Shown piece after piece: positions 33,118-42,372 of a stretch of DNA of 42,372 bases (within the stretch, counting starts at the first letter, position 1; each line of letters begins with the position of its first letter). The position numbers were made by a program, and so were the translations under genes. Below the pieces are notes generated by a model that saw nothing but the letters and a program-made list of their open reading frames with translations, was not told where the DNA came from and searched no databases. The stretch comes from Piromyces finnis. Taxonomy: Eukaryota; Neocallimastigomycota; Neocallimastigomycetes; Neocallimastigales; Neocallimastigaceae. The stretch covers positions 30,001 to 72,372 of the forward strand of contig MCFH01000101.1 in assembly GCA_002104945.1 (NCBI GenBank), in the 5' to 3' direction.

Positions 33118-34100
33118 GGCAGATTTTAAAATTTTCTTTTAAGGTATTAATTAAAGTTTTAAAATCTCTTGTAAACTCTTCTGCTCTTGGGACTTTAGAT
33201 AAGTCTGGAATAACTGGTGAATATTTTGGATGAAAGCCGTAATTCAAAAAGAATGGAGAAAATTTGGATGATTCTTGAACCACGTTGTTATAACTAAATT
33301 CTGCAAGACTAAGAAAACTTTTCCAATTTGAACCTTTATAATTTGAGAAACATCTTAAATATTGTTCTATAAGGAGTTCACCCTCTCCGTCTGACCGTTT
33401 GATTGATGATGAAATGGAGTAGACAACTTAAGTTCAATGCCAAGGGAGGAACAGATGGATTGGAAGAATTTAGAGGTAAATTGAGAACCTCTATCCGAGA
33501 CAATAGATTCAGGTAGGCCATGAAGACGGAAAATATTATCAATAAAGGCTGTGGCTGTTTCGGCGGCGGAAGGAATACTTTTGAAACGGAATGAGATGGA
33601 ACCATTTTTGTAAGACGACAATCAACAAACAAGAATGCAAGTGAAACAGAAGATGAAGGCAAATCATGTAATGAAATCCATTGAAATGGATGACCAAGGA
33701 CGTTCAGCAATATCAAGAGGATTCAGAAGACCATAAGGTTTATGACGAAAGGTTTTTGAACGACAACAAACTTCACAAGAACGAACGTAGTCTTTAACAT
33801 CAGAAGAAATAGAAGGCCACCAGAAGTCTCTAGCAATAAGAGAAGATGTTTTCTTTATTCCGAAATGACCCAGCTGAAGGAGAGTCGTGACAGAGTTTAA
33901 AGAATTGAAAGACGACCAATTTGGAGGAACATAGATTCTGTCAGTAAAAAAGGAGAAAACTATTGCTTAAGGAAAATTTGTCAATTTGAGGGTGAGGTAT
34001 TGGAGGTTTCCTACAATCAAAGATATTCACAGATTTTATTGTAAAAGTCATCATTTATATATTCGGAAAGAAAAAGAATCACTAATGGACGAAACAGAAG
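33092..34100 (-). pseudogene. Element B integrase (zinc-binding and catalytic core), frameshifted
   Basis: In changing frames I read the zinc-binding region (VRSCEVCCRSKT), MDFITDLP with the first catalytic Asp, LTKMV, IVSDRGSQFTSKFFQS with the second Asp, and HHQSNGQTERVNSL with the catalytic Glu, then SPFFLNYGFHPKYSP. The D,D35E residues are all present. Frameshifts near 33290, 33365, 33610 and upstream of 33720 break the frame. Confidence 0.88.
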
Positions 34101-35500
34101 TCACAATGGCACAAAAGTTTTCAGGGCGAAGAACAATTAAAAGGAACATCAGAAGAGGAATTCGAATTGATAGCATAATCAGGACGACGAGATAGGCATC
34201 AGGCTTACCGTTAGAAGAACCAGAACGATAAATAATAACAAAGTTAAATTCAGAGAGAAACAAAGCCCAGCGAACAAGACGTTGAGACATTTTTTCAGGT
34301 TTCTTTTGATAGAGTAAATTTCGATGATCCGAGTAAATCTTAAAAGTAGAAGAAGAGCCTTTAAGTAGATGACGCCATGTTTCAAGAGCAGCAACGATAG
34401 CTAAGAGCTCTTTATCATATATTGGATAATTACGTTCAGGACCAGTAAGAGAGCGAGAAAAGAAAGCAACTGGATGGGTCATATTATCAATTGGAGAGAC
34501 TTGCGAGAGAATAGCACCAATGGCAAAGTTACTTGAATCAGTTTCGACTATGAATGGAAGTTCACGATTAGGAAATATAAGAACAGGAGCAGAAACAAAT
34601 AAGGACTTGAGTGAATCGAAAGCATCTTGAGCTTCTTTAGACCATACAAATTTAACATTTTTCTTCAAAAGTTTATGCAAAGGATGAGCGATCTTTGCAA
34701 AATTTGGAATAAATCGACGGTAGTAGTTCGCAAGACCAAGAAAAGATTGAACCTCTTTAACATTAGATGGAGTAGGCCAGTTTAAAATAGAAGAAACTTT
34801 ATTTGGGTCCATGTGAATCCATCAGTAGAAATCCTATGACCAAGGAAATCAATAAAAGAAACAAAGAATCGCATTTTTCCAAATTTAGCAATAGAGCCCA
34901 GCATCCCTCAGGAGTTTTCAAAACAGTTTTGACATGAGATATATGAGATTTATAATCAGAGGAAAAAATAATAATATCATCTATGTAAGAGAAAGCGAAT
35001 TTACCAAGAACGTCTTCAGACATCATTAATGAAATGTTGAAAAACAGCAGGTGCATTTTTCAACCCAAAAGGCATCAACCAGTATTCAAAATGACCTAAC
35101 TTGCAAGTAAAAGCGGTTTTATATTCATCACCACTTTTAATCCTGACCAAGTTATAGGCAGAACGAAGATCCAATTTTGGAGAAAATCTTCCCTTTTCCA
35201 AGATGTTCAAGCATATCTTGTATAAGAGGAAGGGGATAAGAATCACGAATAGTTATGGAGTTTAATTGGCGATAGTCAACACACATACGAAGTTGACCGT
35301 TTTCTTAGGTACAAACAGAATAGGAGCTCCCGCAGGCGATTTTGATTTTCTAATAAATCCTTTCTTGAGATTTCTTTTATATATTCTTCTAAAGCAATTG
35401 ATTCGGTTTTCTGTTAGAGGATAAATCGGTCCATAAAAACAGTTTTGAATTTTCTTTGAGTTTTATTTCACAATCGTATGGACGGTGTGGAGGAAGTTTT
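34101..35500 (-). pseudogene. Element B reverse transcriptase and RNase H, frameshifted
   Basis: [29 protein letters not shown] and YIDDIIIFS (~34965-34990). Connection: [20 protein letters not shown]. RNase [36 protein letters not shown] and YSDHRNLLY. All usual catalytic Asp/Glu positions that I can see are present. Frame breaks lie around 34180, 34810, 35020, 35250-35300, 35370 and 35430. Confidence 0.9.
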
Positions 35501-35578
35501 TCAGCATTAGATTCATTGAAGACATCAGCAAAGTCAGAGAGAACATCCGGAAGTATAATAGAAGAATTGGGTTCTGAT

Positions 35579-36266
35579 TTAGAGTTTTGAATCGGATTTG
35601 AGAATAGAATTGGATTGAATATTAGAATCAGAAAAAGAAGTCAAAACAGAAGTTGGTTCTTGATTTGAGAGAGACGAAGTAGAAAAGTTAACAGAAGACT
35701 TCTTAGAAACAGAATTGTTAATATTTTTTGAAGAACCCGAACAGAGAATAGTACAAGTACGATTAGTTTCGTTTTGAGATTGGATGTTTTGTTTATCGAC
35801 AAATATAGGGTAAGTGAATGAATCATGCGGAGGTTCGTAGGAAGGATCTTCCATTGCAGGAAAAGCAGATCTTTCTTCAGGAAATTCAGGGACATTATTG
35901 GAGAGTGTTATACAACGATTATAACAGTAATCGGATACAAATGAAATTTTGTTCTTTGTGAAATCGATAGAAGGATTGTGTTCTTTAAGCCAATCTATTC
36001 CAAGAATACAAGGATAATAAGGTAGATTCAGTTACATAGAATTGTGTTCGACAGAGATGATCTTTGTAGCGAAGATTCAAAGGAGATGTAATTCCAAAAA
36101 GAGATTGTCGACCACCGATACCAACGATATTTGGTAGGTTACCGTCATCATGATAAGGAATGTTATTATCGTTACAGTAATCTACATCAATTAAATTAAG
36201 TTTGGATCCTGAGTCAATAAGAATATCCGTATTTAGTTCATAAGAAAGTTTAAATTTAGTTGTCAT
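35579..36266 (-). pseudogene. Element B aspartic protease and Ser/Asn-rich linker
   Basis: ILIDSGSKLNLIDVDY gives the retropepsin DSG active site near 36200-36225, and GIGGRQSLFGITSPL follows. After a frameshift the expected ILGIDWL-type motif is seen, then a hydrophilic Ser/Asn/Gln-rich stretch before the RT. Confidence 0.85.
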
Positions 36267-36291
36267 TTTATTATGAGTTTTGTTTTCTTCT

Positions 36292-37107
36292 TTAGGAGCG
36301 GATATAAGTGGTGGGAATAGATATTAGTGAAGGATTTTCACGATCTTTATTCTTTCTTTTTGGACAATTATTAAGCTTATGACTTGAAGCACCACAATAC
36401 ACACAAAGATTTTCTTTCTTTCTTCTTTCCTTTTCTTCGTTTGAGATAGGGCCATGGTTATTCCTGTTTGTAATGGACTTTGTTATTTTTGAAGAGTGAT
36501 GAAAAGATCTTTTCTTTCGGTTTTGGTCATTGTTTGAACCAGAAGGGAAAAAGGTATGATGTGTAGATAATCTTGAATCGATTCTTGAAGCAATAGTCTG
36601 TAATGAAAGAAGATCCCTAGGACCCGGAAACATTTCCAAAATACGAACGGCAACTTGTTGATTAAGGCCAGCTATAAATGCATCCATTTTGGCTTGTTCA
36701 TTCCAGTTTGATTCATCAGCATAGCGGTTAAATTCCAAGATATAGCCTCTATTCCTCCTAATCGGCGTTGTTTTAAGGTTCTAAGCATTTGATTTGCAAC
36801 ATAGGTAGCATCGTTATATCCATAAAAAGCCTTAAATCTGTCAACAAAAGCTTGGTAGTTATTAAGACACGGATCATGGTTGTTTATAGAGTAGCAGCCC
36901 AGTTCATAGCGTCTCCATAAAGTCTTGATATTATGTAGAGAATTTTGGTTGCGTCGTCTTGATACCGTTCAGGATATAGCATAAACACTAGCTCCACCTT
37001 AGCTAAGAAACCCTTCAGATACCTGCGATCCCCTGCAAAACCATCCTTAAGAGTTGCGTTTTCGAAATATTATTATTATCCATGTGGTTGTTTTCGTTCT
37101 CTTCCAT
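36292..37107 (-). pseudogene. Element B gag with CCHC zinc knuckle, frameshifted
   Basis: Probable start ATG at 37107 (MEENENNHMDNNN). Gag-like sequence in successive frames (YLKGFLAKVELVF, ILYIISRLYGDAMNW, YQAFVDRFKAFYG, EFNRYADESNWNEQAKMDAF) leads to a zinc knuckle CVYCGASSHKLNNC (CX2CX4HX4C, ~36363-36404) after a basic stretch. At least three single-base frameshifts interrupt it. Confidence 0.88.
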
Positions 37108-37979
37108 AGTACTTATGATGTTTTCTTTAATAAGCTTTAATAAATTTGTAAAAATAATAGAATAAAGTATTTAATTATATTTATTAATTGAGTAAATCTT
37201 TTTATTAAATAATAATATAAACCAGATTATATAGTGTTAAACCATCAAATATATAACCTGTTTTATTCTTTATAATAAGTCCTTCGTAGCTCTTCACGAT
37301 AACACGTATAAAGTCGATTGTTAATATTAATTAATTAATAAAAGAAAGGAACGGTGTAAAAATTTTTTTTAGTGTCTAACTTATTGTTAGCAATAAAAAT
37401 TATTACAGGTTTTCTTTCCCTATATCAACCTTATCGAACGTAGAAGTATTATGTATAAGAGTTTAACATCTCACGCTAAAGGAGTTATAAAGAATATTAT
37501 TTTATATTATTACAATTTTAATAAATTGTCTTAACAATTAATAATTATAATTAGAAATTGTTTTATTAGAAAACTTAATTTTAAAATGTATTAATTAAGA
37601 AATATTATTTTATTAAAGTAAGGCATTTCCGGCTATTTTCCGGTCTATAATCAAACAGCAAAAGATAGTATACAACTATAAATCTCACGCCAGCTTGCTT
37701 ATTACAGCGTCTTGTACGTGGTGTACCTCGGATTCTCCTACTTCCTTATTCAAAGTAGAATAGCTCAGAGCCTGCCAACCCAATTATTGTACAGGTTAAA
37801 CTCGATCCCGTTAATCTTTTACTTTTTATAGTTTGAATTATATACCGCTTCTAAAGCGTACTAATTCTACTACTTTAAGTAAAAATATTTCTTTAAAGAA
37901 AAGCTTCAACAATAAAACTTAAAAGTTTTATCTATAACAATTTCTTAAACACTAAGGTATTAAGCTTTTATATTATAAG
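37108..37979 (-). other. Leader of element B
   Basis: About 870 bp of untranslated leader between primer-binding site and gag. The part at ~37620-37850 is noticeably less AT-rich than the rest (CTCACGCCAGCTTGC, TGTACCTCGG) and could hold packaging or translation signals; nothing specific recognised. Confidence 0.55.
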
Positions 37980-37989
37980 GAGATTTTAT
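37980..37989 (-). promoter_or_regulatory. Primer-binding site of element B (self-priming type)
   Basis: On the minus strand ATAAAATCTC is the first sequence after the 5' LTR. It is perfectly complementary to GAGATTTTAT inside the LTR (38168-38159), 39 nt after the start of TATAAATA at 38207-38200. Same arrangement as element A with a different sequence. Confidence 0.65.
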
Positions 37990-38427
37990 TGTAAAGAAAT
38001 GTGTCTTTAACAATAAAACAAATTATAATATTTACTAAATAACTTAGTAATATTAACACTTTAAAATATTCTGTAAATTATTAATTTATAAAAATATCAT
38101 TAAAAACACATAGAATTTAACTTAATAAGTTAGTGTTTAATAATATAATTATTTATTAATAAAATCTCGATTCTTTAAAATATTTGGGAAATTCACTCGT
38201 ATTTATACTAAAAATTTTTAAATTAATTTATAAAATTTTTTCAACTTAAAATTCTTAACCAATCAATAATCTTCATATAAAATAAAATTTAAAAATAAAA
38301 TAAATAAAAATAAATTATAATTTTTTTTTAAAATAGTATCTATGAGGTCTCGAACTAGTGTCATTCAGACTCAAAGTCTTAGCTACTAACCACTAAGACA
38401 ATTTAGTTATTTCTAGTATTCATTACA
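37990..38427 (-). repeat. 5' LTR of element B (438 bp)
   Basis: Same as the left LTR apart from small indels (for example AATAATTAG versus AATAACTTAG and several A/T run lengths). Contains the second tRNA-like segment (38336-38406, B-box-like at 38356-38346), TATAAATA (38207-38200) and the predicted start (38168). Confidence 0.95.
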
Positions 38428-38432
38428 CCCGG
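38428..38432. other. Target duplication CCCGG, right copy (element B)
   Basis: Pairs with 31910-31914. Confidence 0.93.
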
Positions 38433-39744
38433 ACTATAAACTCCATTTGCCATCTGAACCCGAAGCCATTTTAAAAGATAATGTTTTCTGCTGTTCTATG
38501 ACAGATAATTTGGATAATATCATTAAAGCGCAGAAGTCTGATAAATTTTGTAGGGAAACTTTGGCTAAAGTCAAATCAAACTCTGACGGTTTTAAAAGTT
38601 CTTTGTTCAGCCTCGTCGATGGTGTTCTACATTTCCAAAAACGCATCATTGTTCCATCCTCACTCAAGGTTAGACTTCTTAAGTCCTTCCATGATGCTCC
38701 AACAAGTGGCCATCAGGGTGTAGATAGAACCTTTGAAAAACTTAAAAGATTTTACTGGTGGCCGAATATGAAAAAGGACATAACTAATTATGTGCTTTCG
38801 TGCGACATCTGTAGTAAAAGTAAAATACGGAGGCATAAACCTTATGGCAAACTATTGCCACTTCCTACTCTACAAAACCCTGGGAAGTAATCGGTATTGA
38901 CTTCATAGTCTCTTTGCCTCGTCTCAAGATTGCACTTGTATCATGATTGCCTCAGACCATTTAACAAAAATGGTTCATTTGGTTCCTTGTGCTGACGTCC
39001 CCTCTGCCGATCTTACTGCCAAGCTCTTGTTATTCCAAGTTTTTAAATTTCATGGATTCCTAAAATAATAGTATCCGACCATGGCTCACAATTTTCCTCC
39101 CAATTTTGGACCTCTTTATGCTCGGCGTTACATGCTAAACCTAGTCTAGCTACTGCCCATCACCAGCAATCAAATGGGCAAGTTGAAAGAGCAAATGCTG
39201 TTATCGAACAATATCTTAGGTGTTATTGTTCCTCTTCTCAAAATGAATGGTGTTATTATCTTCCATTATGCGAGATTGCATACAACAATTCTATTCACAG
39301 GTCAATTAAGCAAACACCCTTTCATGCCAATTACGGTTTTCACCCTAACTTCTTTATTGACTCTCCTCCTATACTTCTTAAGGACAACGCCTCAGTTCTA
39401 ACAAGGAATTGGGCTGCACATTTTGATGCACTTCGTCTCCATCTCATTAAAGCTAAGGAAGATTTCAAGAAATTTGGCGATTCTAAAAAATCCTCAGGTC
39501 CTTCACTTCAAGTTAATGATTTAGTTATGCTGAAAAGATACTATTTTTCTAATGAACCTTCCAAAAAACTTTCATCACAATACTTAGGACCTTTTCGTAT
39601 TTTAGAAAAAGGGAGAGAATGAATTACAGGCTGGAACTTCCTGATAGTCTACATCTCCATCCAGTATTCCATATATCACAGCTAGAGCCATATACAAAAA
39701 GAAGGGAAGATTTGAAAGAACAAGAGTTAAAAGGAGCAATGTAA
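38433..39744 (+). pseudogene. Element A integrase, separated from the rest by element B
   Basis: Continues element A pol. The zinc-binding region contains FHDAPTSGHQG...YVLSCDICSKSK (~38680-38820). The core in shifting frames shows GIDFIVSLP (first Asp), IVSDHGSQFSSQFW (second Asp) and HHQQSNGQVERANAV (Glu). Then come YNNSIHRS, LKRYYFSNEPSKKL, QYLGPFRILEKG and HPVFHISQLEPY. The stop at 39742-39744 overlaps the LTR start. There is no chromodomain. Single-base frameshifts near 38880, 38925, 39060 and 39615. Confidence 0.92.
39728..39739 (+). promoter_or_regulatory. Polypurine tract of element A
   Basis: TAAAAGGAGCAA lies directly before TGTAAG of the 3' LTR. Element E has GAAGAGGAGCAA at the same place. 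Confidence 0.7.
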
Positions 39745-40678
39745 GAAATATTAATTATTCATAATTGAATAATTATTATTTCTTATTATTTAATACAAAT
39801 TTATTTAAATTATTATTTTCTATACATTCAACTATTACTAATAATTTATTAAATTATTTAATATTTCATTCATTTAGTTAATACTTATGATTTACTTAAA
39901 ATATTAATTTTATATACACTTATATAAAATATAAAATTTATTTACTTGCTATATTATATATTTAATTAACTTTATAAATTTATTTAATTATTAATTTTTA
40001 TGTACATTTAATTAATATAAATAATTTATTTACTTATTATTTATCTTATACATTTAATTTTGACTAACTATATTCATTACACTTATTGTTTTAAATTATG
40101 TATTAATTATATTTTATGTATTGTATTAAGCACGGATAAAATAGGAATCGGAATTTTAAGGTTTTCCCGATTTCGCTTTAAAGAAGCATTCGGTTTTACT
40201 TAAAATTACACGAAGATCAATATGACTAGAATATTGATCGAAAATCATGTTTAGGTTTTTCTTCTAGTCTTTTCCTAAACATTTTATTTGTTAAGATTAG
40301 AACCCGTTTATTTAACCTTATTTTTTAATAAAATTATAAATAAAACACTCTTGAAATTCCTTAGAAATTCAAGAGTTATTATTATAAAGGAATACGTTAT
40401 AATAAATAACATAAATACATTTTTCTTTTTAATTAAATAAAATATCCTTCTAATAAATCAGTAATTTAAAAAAAAAAAACTTACGACCCATTTGACTCTT
40501 TGTGTTTGGTTGTTTATTATAAATCTTTATAATAAACTCGATAAGTTTTATTTTTACTTTCTATTTTCTATTCTAATTTGTTCAATACTTCTTATTTCCG
40601 CATAATAATACTACAATATTATTCGTTAATATTATTGTAGATAGTAATTTCTGTAAACAATAATAAGAAATTACTACA
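39740..40678 (+). repeat. 3' LTR of element A (939 bp)
   Basis: TGTAAGAAATATT ... AGAAATTACTACA. The 3' 208 bp match the truncated 5' LTR and the whole is homologous to LTR E. Includes the promoter region at 40335-40382. Confidence 0.88.
40335..40382 (+). promoter_or_regulatory. Predicted promoter and RNA start of element A
   Basis: TATAAATA (40335-40342), then an 8-bp inverted repeat CTCTTGAA (40348-40355) with TTCAAGAG (40368-40375), then AAGAGTTATTAT (40371-40382), the sequence complementary to the primer-binding site. The predicted 5' end of the RNA is at or near 40371. Confidence 0.65.
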
Positions 40679-40688
40679 CGAATCTATT

Positions 40689-41180
40689 TGTAAAAGGTTT
40701 TTATATATGTTAGTTAATAAGTTAATTATAACAAGTTAATTAAGTTAGTTATTACCTCTCTATACGAGTTAATAACTAAATAAAGTTTTATAAAAATAAT
40801 AAAAGAACTAAAATAAATATTATAACACAAAAATAAATATAACACAATAAATATTAATATGAAATATTATTTACTTAAATAATTATTATAATTATTATCT
40901 TTTATTTATTAATTATAATTATCTACATTAATTATTATTATAGTTATTAATTTACTTTAATACTAACGCTAAGGTATTTAACATTAGTTTTGACTATACT
41001 ATTTAACTATATGAGTTTATTTTCTTTACCACTTGATTGGGTAAAGCAAATAAACTTCCTATTTAAATAATAACCATTAATATATGGTTATGCATATATT
41101 TGGCCAATAAATGATGACCAGAATATATGGTTTCAATTGAAATATTCGTGGGCAAACTTATGGCCACAATATTTCTTACA
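40689..41180 (-). repeat. 3' LTR of element C (492 bp)
   Basis: Minus strand TGTAAGAAATATTGTGGCC ... CCTTTTACA, directly following the pol end and polypurine tract of element C. Its first 13 nt are identical to LTR A's. Only 10 bp (40679-40688) separate it from the end of LTR A. A decayed relative lies at 23815-24141. Confidence 0.8.
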
Positions 41181-41200
41181 ATGCCCCCCTAAGGAGAAAA
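41181..41200 (-). promoter_or_regulatory. Polypurine tract of element C
   Basis: The minus strand reads TTTTCTCCTTAGGGGGGCAT just before the LTR. The AGGGGGG core is the likely plus-strand primer. Confidence 0.7.
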
Positions 41201-41201
41201 C

Positions 41202-42372
41202 CTAGGCAGGGTTTTGGACACTAACCATGAATTCCTGGTAGCATTTATCTTGAAATTCCTTGAGTAGCTTATCATAGTGGGAGTTCTTGTCAATGATGTC
41301 AGCATCAACCCACTCTTGCCTACAGTCACTAAAGGTAGCTAAATATTGGTAGTTATCCTTCTTTCTTCTAGCATTCATGATTTTGATTATTTTCTGGTAG
41401 CCCACTGGTGCTGGTGTTAGTTCTTCAGGTTTGTTATGGTAGGGTTCAAGTTCACTGATATGAAACACTGGGTAGACGTTGGGGAAAGGTGACTTGCTGA
41501 TATCCAACCGGTAGTTAAGCTTGGTTTCATCAATTCCAATAACCTTGAAGGGACCGTACTTTCTTGCTTGTAGCTTGTAGAAGGGAAGAGGGTTGTAATT
41601 TTCTGGTTTTCTTAACCACACCAAATCCATGAGCCTAATTTTAGGGTAGTTAAGTTCTCTTCTCTGGTCCAAGTGGTCTAAGAACCGTGTTCTTGATATG
41701 TCCAGCATGTGCTTTAGGTTACCTAAGTTGTGAGCGAAGCTATCTAATATAGGAGCTTCACCAAGTGAGTGGACAAGTTCTGAGTCTTGAGGGTTCATAT
41801 GTACCTGGTAGTTATACAAGGCTAGGAATGGGGACTGCTTAGTAGAACTGTGTACTGCATTATTATAGCAGAACTCAGCTAAGTACAAGTACTTTAACCA
41901 TTCGTCGTCATCAAAGGTCTTCACAAAGCATCTAAGGTACATACTTACGTAGGAGTTATTGCGTTCTACCTGACCAACTGTTTCATGATGGCCAGTAGTA
42001 GCAAGGTTTACTTCTACGCCAAAGAACCCCATAATGTCCTTCCACAACTTACTAGTGAACTGGACACCACGATCCGTAGTAACCGATTTGGGACAACCAT
42101 GTAACTTGAATACATGTTGTAAGTATGCTAATGCTGTTTCTTTAGCAGTAGGCATACTCCTAAATCCCACTAAGTGTATCATTTTGGTTAACTTGTCGCT
42201 ACAAACCATGATACAACTCTTCTAGTGACTTCTGGGGTTCTGAGGAACTACTACCTGGTTTTCTGCGTTCCTTAATAGGTAGGTTCGTCAGGAAGTCAAT
42301 TTCTACTTCTTGCCAAGGTAAGTCTGCAACTTTTTACCCTAGCAGCGCTACCGTACGGCTTGTGTCTTGTTG
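41202..42372 (-). pseudogene. Element C integrase with chromodomain-like tail (partial, cut by window edge)
   Basis: From the window edge: WQEVEIDFLTNLP (first Asp), a frameshift near 42210, then 335 open codons: CSDKLTKMIHLVGF, VTTDRGVQFTSKLW (second Asp), HHETVGQVERNNS (Glu), YNNAVHSSTKQSPF, ARKYGPFKVIGIDE, YPVFHISELEPY. The tail YQKIIKIMNARRKKDNYQYL then ATFSDCRQEWVDADII is a degenerate chromodomain-like segment. An apparent in-frame stop lies near 42335. Codon quality is better than in A or B, so the element may be fairly recent. Its 5' part lies outside the window. Confidence 0.88.

Larger units (their letters stand above)
31915..38427 (-). mobile_element. Element B: complete Ty3/Gypsy chromovirus-type element, 6513 bp
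   Basis: Two LTRs (31915-32342 and 37990-38427), a 5-bp target duplication, and between them, on the minus strand, gag with a zinc knuckle, protease, RT, RNase H, integrase and a C-terminal chromodomain. The paired LTRs differ, as far as I could compare, only by small indels, so the insertion looks recent. The coding region nevertheless has at least a dozen single-base frameshifts. Confidence 0.95.

Noticed and set aside
42034-42225. Plus-strand 63-codon frame
   Set aside because: Antisense shadow of the element C integrase, which has clear catalytic motifs.

Overview
The window is extremely AT-rich intergenic DNA from a eukaryote. I see no ordinary host protein gene. What stands out is (i) nine nuclear-type tRNA genes as GC-rich islands and (ii) a dense graveyard of Ty3/Gypsy (Metaviridae-type) LTR retrotransposons, solo LTRs and simple repeats. 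The base composition, long AAT/AAAAT microsatellites, Tf1-like retroelements and intron-less tRNAs best fit an early-diverging fungus with a very AT-rich genome. Anaerobic gut fungi (Neocallimastigomycota) are my first guess, but another AT-rich fungus or a dictyostelid cannot be excluded from sequence alone.

Layout. 1-2.5 kb: minus-strand integrase remnant (element D) split by an LTR, then a TAT microsatellite. 2.7-5.2 kb: solo LTR H1 (5-bp target duplication), a 224-bp fold-back element and LTR R2a, ending 66 bp before a tRNA-Glu/tRNA-Arg pair. 6.3-10.6 kb: tandem repeats, tRNA-Trp, LTR-like R1 copies, and solo LTR H2 inserted into R1b. 12.1-13.5 kb: 3' end and LTR of a decayed family-A element (E), beside tRNA-Gly. 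13.7-18.1 kb: two copies of LTR-like family I; the second was hit by solo LTRs G1 and G2 side by side, next to tRNA-Arg. 19.3-20.9 kb: stacked R3b, G3 and solo LTR F, next to tRNA-Met. 21-27 kb: tandem repeats, a second tRNA-Glu/tRNA-Arg pair and a second tRNA-Trp beside solo LTR R2b.

28.6-40.7 kb holds a nearly full Ty3/Gypsy element (A, plus strand). A complete second element (B, minus strand, 31915-38427) is inserted exactly between A's RNase H and integrase regions, with a 5-bp duplication CCCGG. 40.7-42.4 kb: the 3' end of a third element (C, minus strand), meeting A tail to tail.

The most interesting pattern is in the retroelement control regions. In both A and B the first bases after the 5' LTR are perfectly complementary (12 and 10 nt) to a site inside the LTR that lies 36-39 nt after a TATAAATA box, which is the layout expected for Tf1-type self-priming. 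The same TATA box and GAG-type start recur in several other LTR families, mostly with a hairpin between them whose stem changes in a compensated way. Element B's LTR also carries a tRNA-like sequence with a near-consensus pol III B box. Six of the tRNA loci have an LTR-like end 14-66 bp upstream, suggesting targeted integration.

The A and B reading frames carry many single-base frameshifts, while their paired LTR sequences differ essentially only by small indels. Some apparent damage may therefore be assembly error.
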